DNA from: a virus
IMG/VR virus record: IMGVR_UViG_3300030451_002700
Span: 7,493 to 41,336 of that record
DNA: 33,844 nt
Reading direction: 5' to 3' (one strand)
The translations under genes were made by a program, and so were the position numbers. Positions 32,003-33,844 of the stretch are shown one piece after another; position 1 is the stretch's first letter; the number at the start of each line of letters is the position of its first letter. The notes beneath the pieces were generated by a model. It saw only the letters and a program-made list of their open reading frames with translations, made no database searches and had not been told where the DNA came from.

Positions 32003-32030
32003 TGGAGAGCATTTCCTCGCCAGCTCTCCA
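32003..32030 (-). promoter_or_regulatory. Hairpin after the major capsid gene
   Basis: Perfect 8-base inverted repeat (TGGAGAGC at 32003-32010, GCTCTCCA at 32023-32030) with a 12-base loop, in the 74-base gap after the capsid gene. On the minus strand it is followed by a mixed T-rich stretch (TTAGTTATTTAATT) but no solid T-run. It could partly stop transcription or protect the 3' end of capsid mRNA, so that capsid protein exceeds the fibre. The rest of the gap holds only the fibre gene's ribosome binding site. Confidence 0.5.
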
Positions 32031-32048
32031 AAGGCTAATCAACTAAGC

Positions 32049-33155
32049 TTAACCAGAAGCTCCGTTAATTGTGATTATACCAACTTCAGGTCTAATAATC
32101 TTCAAACCATATCTCATAGACATGTAAGAACCGACAATTCCGAAACCGGGGTTTGCCTCTTCTACAGTCAATGGTCTTCTTTCTACATAAACCATTGGTT
32201 TAGATGAAAGGTCGAAGACACCAAATCTTGTTGATGGTACGTATGCGTTTACAACGACAGTTAATCCATATATAGAACCGACGATACCGGTTGAAGCTGT
32301 CTGATTAACAGGGCTTCCGGGCATCATAGCTGACATAGTTGGGTTAGCTGCTGCACCTGCTTCTCCTTGTGCTGCTGTGAAAGCAGTTACAAAGTCACCT
32401 AGGTCTAATAAAGACTTATAGTGAGCTGGAGAAATGAACAAGTGTGAAGCGTTGTATCCACGTGTTGCGACTCTGTCGATAGCTTCAGTGATATCTGAGA
32501 GAGCTAAGTCTCCAGCAGCATCACCAGCTGCACGAACGTATGAGTTTCGAATCAATCTTGCGTCTGATTCGTTACCGTATGAGTCTAGACGTGATGTTGA
32601 AGCATCGATTTGAGCTGCAGTCATACCACTTCCATAAAATCCAGATTGTGGATTTGTAGAGAAAGTAGTGATGTTTGTTTCTGAAGTAGTCTCATCGATT
32701 GCGATTGTTCCGAAGTCTGCGTTTGCTGCGTGAGCACCGAAAATGACTTTGACAACGTGGTCAGTCATGTGCCTGTCTACAGCTCTGCGGGCTTCATTCA
32801 AAGCCATTTCTACTTCGTTGAATCTTGAATCTTCAATCATTCTTCGGGTTACACCTACTGCAATACCCCACTCTTTAACTGAAACTCTCTCGGAGCGTAG
32901 TTTTGTGTGTTGGTATTCTGGGGTGGTTCCCTCATTTATTTGTTCCAATTTCATGGAAGGCTTAGCTAGAGTAATATCAATATTACCACCAGTATCAGTT
33001 GTCATAGGTTCAGCGAAAAAAGACATTACAGGAAGCTCTGCGACTTTGTAGTCCATGATTGCTTCTTTGTAATCAATAAGTACTCTTTCACCTACACCAC
33101 CGTCTACTGAACCAGTGTTTAGTGTTGTTAACAAACCGGGAGTTGCGTCTACCAT
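32049..33155 (-). CDS. Major capsid protein, HK97 fold
   Basis: 368 residues, forming the icosahedral shell. The sequence shows the expected order: an N-terminal arm, then the E-loop strand region (GGNIDITLAKPSMKLEQINE). The spine helix area follows (VSVKEWGIAVGVTRRMIEDS, then ALNEARRAVDRHMTDHVVKV). Next is an A-domain segment (HLFISPAHYKSLLDLGDFVT) and a C-terminal P/A-domain end (GFGIVGSYMSMRYGLKIIRP). The pattern R-R-M-I-E-D-S and the D-R-H-M helix are typical of phage and archaeal-virus capsid proteins of this fold. There is no long N-terminal delta domain, so scaffolding is probably by a separate protein. AAGGTGAT precedes the start. The decoration protein gene lies 10 bases upstream. 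Confidence 0.9.
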   Translation of the reverse strand: MVDATPGLLTTLNTGSVDGGVGERVLIDYKEAIMDYKVAELPVMSFFAEPMTTDTGGNIDITLAKPSMKLEQINEGTTPEYQHTKLRSERVSVKEWGIAVGVTRRMIEDSRFNEVEMALNEARRAVDRHMTDHVVKVIFGAHAANADFGTIAIDETTSETNITTFSTNPQSGFYGSGMTAAQIDASTSRLDSYGNESDARLIRNSYVRAAGDAAGDLALSDITEAIDRVATRGYNASHLFISPAHYKSLLDLGDFVTAFTAAQGEAGAAANPTMSAMMPGSPVNQTASTGIVGSIYGLTVVVNAYVPSTRFGVFDLSSKPMVYVERRPLTVEEANPGFGIVGSYMSMRYGLKIIRPEVGIITINGASG

Positions 33156-33165
33156 TTAAATCACC

Positions 33166-33558
33166 TTATAGTGTTTGACATTTCGTCAATCCTGCTGCAC
33201 TGTTATTTTCTAACGTGATAGCTTGTGTCTTTGGTGCACCTGCGCCATTTGTGGCTGTGGTCAATCGACCCTCTGTGCTTCCCATCATCAAAGCAACACC
33301 TGCTCCTAAATCGTCACAGTTGATGTTTAGAATGACTCCGACGCCAGTAACTACTGAACATACAGCATCTGCTGCTGCGTCTGTCAATGCTATTCCAACA
33401 TATGCGAAATCGAAACCAGAGTCGTCGCTGTCTGCTTTTTGGAGAAGTCCATTAGTATTTAATGAACAAGCATCTCCTGCAGTGATTGCTTCAACAGTTG
33501 TATATGGTAATATACGTGCTGGAGCTCCACCGTCGTTAATCAAAATTTCTGTTGCCAT
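33166..33558 (-). CDS. Capsid decoration / stabilisation protein (DUF2190-like)
   Basis: 130 residues, directly before the major capsid gene. The pattern ITAGDACSLNTNGLLQKADS, then AYVGIALTDAAADAVCSVVT and a later GVALMMGSTEGRLTTA, is that of small beta-barrel head decoration proteins in which a strand is followed by G-x-h-x-x-x-x-G-x-h-x-x-A. These bind capsomer junctions and strengthen the shell. Four cysteines are present, unusual for this group. The start has GAGGT 8 bases upstream. Confidence 0.72.
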   Translation of the reverse strand: MATEILINDGGAPARILPYTTVEAITAGDACSLNTNGLLQKADSDDSGFDFAYVGIALTDAAADAVCSVVTGVGVILNINCDDLGAGVALMMGSTEGRLTTATNGAGAPKTQAITLENNSAAGLTKCQTL

Positions 33559-33560
33559 GT

Positions 33561-33844
33561 TTATTTACCTCTGTAGTACTCTTTATCTAGAGTAATTCTA
33601 CCGTTTACCATTTTCATACCGAATTTTCTTTCGGTTTCTTCTGGTACTTCACCTTCATCAGATGATTTACCTTTTCCGAAAGACCTTTCGACATCGTTGC
33701 TTGGCTCTGGCATTGCTGCTAGAGCGTCGCTGAATCCAGTCAATCTGGACTCATCCCATGCAGAGAGTTCCTCTACACGAGCATCCTTCTTATCTTCTTC
33801 GATAGAACCGAATAAGATTTCTCTGGATATAATTGCTTCTACAG
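33561..33844 (-). CDS. Scaffold or prohead-protease-type protein, C-terminal part (5' truncated by window)
   Basis: The frame is open from the window end, giving about 94 visible residues; a TTG at 33743 could be taken for a start but the sequence continues upstream without a stop. The visible part is charged and helical (EILFGSIEEDKKDARVEELS, then LTGFSDALAAMPEPSNDVER) with a flexible Gly/Ser/Glu linker and a basic end (RITLDKEYYRGK). Place and composition fit a capsid scaffold or the tail of a protease-scaffold fusion ahead of decoration and capsid genes. The assignment is by position and character only. Confidence 0.5.
   Translation of the reverse strand, partial: VEAIISREILFGSIEEDKKDARVEELSAWDESRLTGFSDALAAMPEPSNDVERSFGKGKSSDEGEVPEETERKFGMKMVNGRITLDKEYYRGK

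Noticed and set aside
33215-33595. 126-codon open frame on the plus strand
   Set aside because: Antisense to the decoration gene and running past its start; no supporting signal.

Overview
The window is part of the genome of a tailed double-stranded DNA virus with an AT-rich genome. The tape measure, HK97-type capsid protein, tail tube proteins and neck proteins are all recognisable. Sequence style (class II ribonucleotide reductase, fibre modules common in marine viral sequence) suggests an aquatic, probably marine, source. An archaeal host is favoured on two grounds. First, the replication gene at 1329-2390 belongs to the archaeo-eukaryotic primase superfamily. Second, the gaps ahead of transcription units carry archaeal-looking BRE/TATA elements (TTTAAATA or AAAAGCTTTWTATA) at spacings that would start transcription at or just before the first gene. 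This host call is inference: no host gene is present, and AT-rich DNA gives chance TATA matches. A marine euryarchaeal virus of the magrovirus type would fit but cannot be proven here.

Layout. Positions 1-6077 read on the plus strand: the end of a GT4 glycosyltransferase, a HAD-fold protein that has lost its catalytic residues, a small unknown protein, a primase-like protein, a cassette of seven tiny genes (2402-3698, including 17-, 29- and 47-residue products), an adenosylcobalamin-dependent ribonucleotide reductase with its own probable promoter, and two small unknown genes. The two gene blocks converge at 6077/6086, with only 8 bases between them.

Positions 6086-33844 read on the minus strand and form the virion module. 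In transcription order (right to left) they are: the end of a scaffold/protease-type protein, a capsid decoration protein, the major capsid protein, a fibre with hemagglutinin-like repeats, a small protein, and a hairpin-plus-T-run terminator. Next comes a 2174-residue fibre with about 79 copies of an N-x-x-h-G-x-x-A motif, then a small membrane-anchored coiled-coil protein, two neck proteins (one with a beta-rich insertion), a tail-terminator-like protein, and an unknown 572-residue protein. Two paralogous tail tube proteins follow, then two tail assembly chaperone frames joined by an A AAT TTT slippery heptamer, the tape measure, two very large distal tail proteins (LamG and PKD modules) and a tail hub protein.

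The minus-strand genes fall into four transcription units, each beginning after a gap: capsid (start outside the window), giant fibre (30320), neck (23758) and tail (19764). Inside units, genes overlap by ATGA or TAATG and mostly have good Shine-Dalgarno sequences. The two unit-leading genes with a TATA box about 25 bases upstream have none, as expected for leaderless archaeal messages. No tRNA, integrase, CRISPR array or insertion sequence was seen. Portal, terminase and DNA polymerase must lie outside the window.
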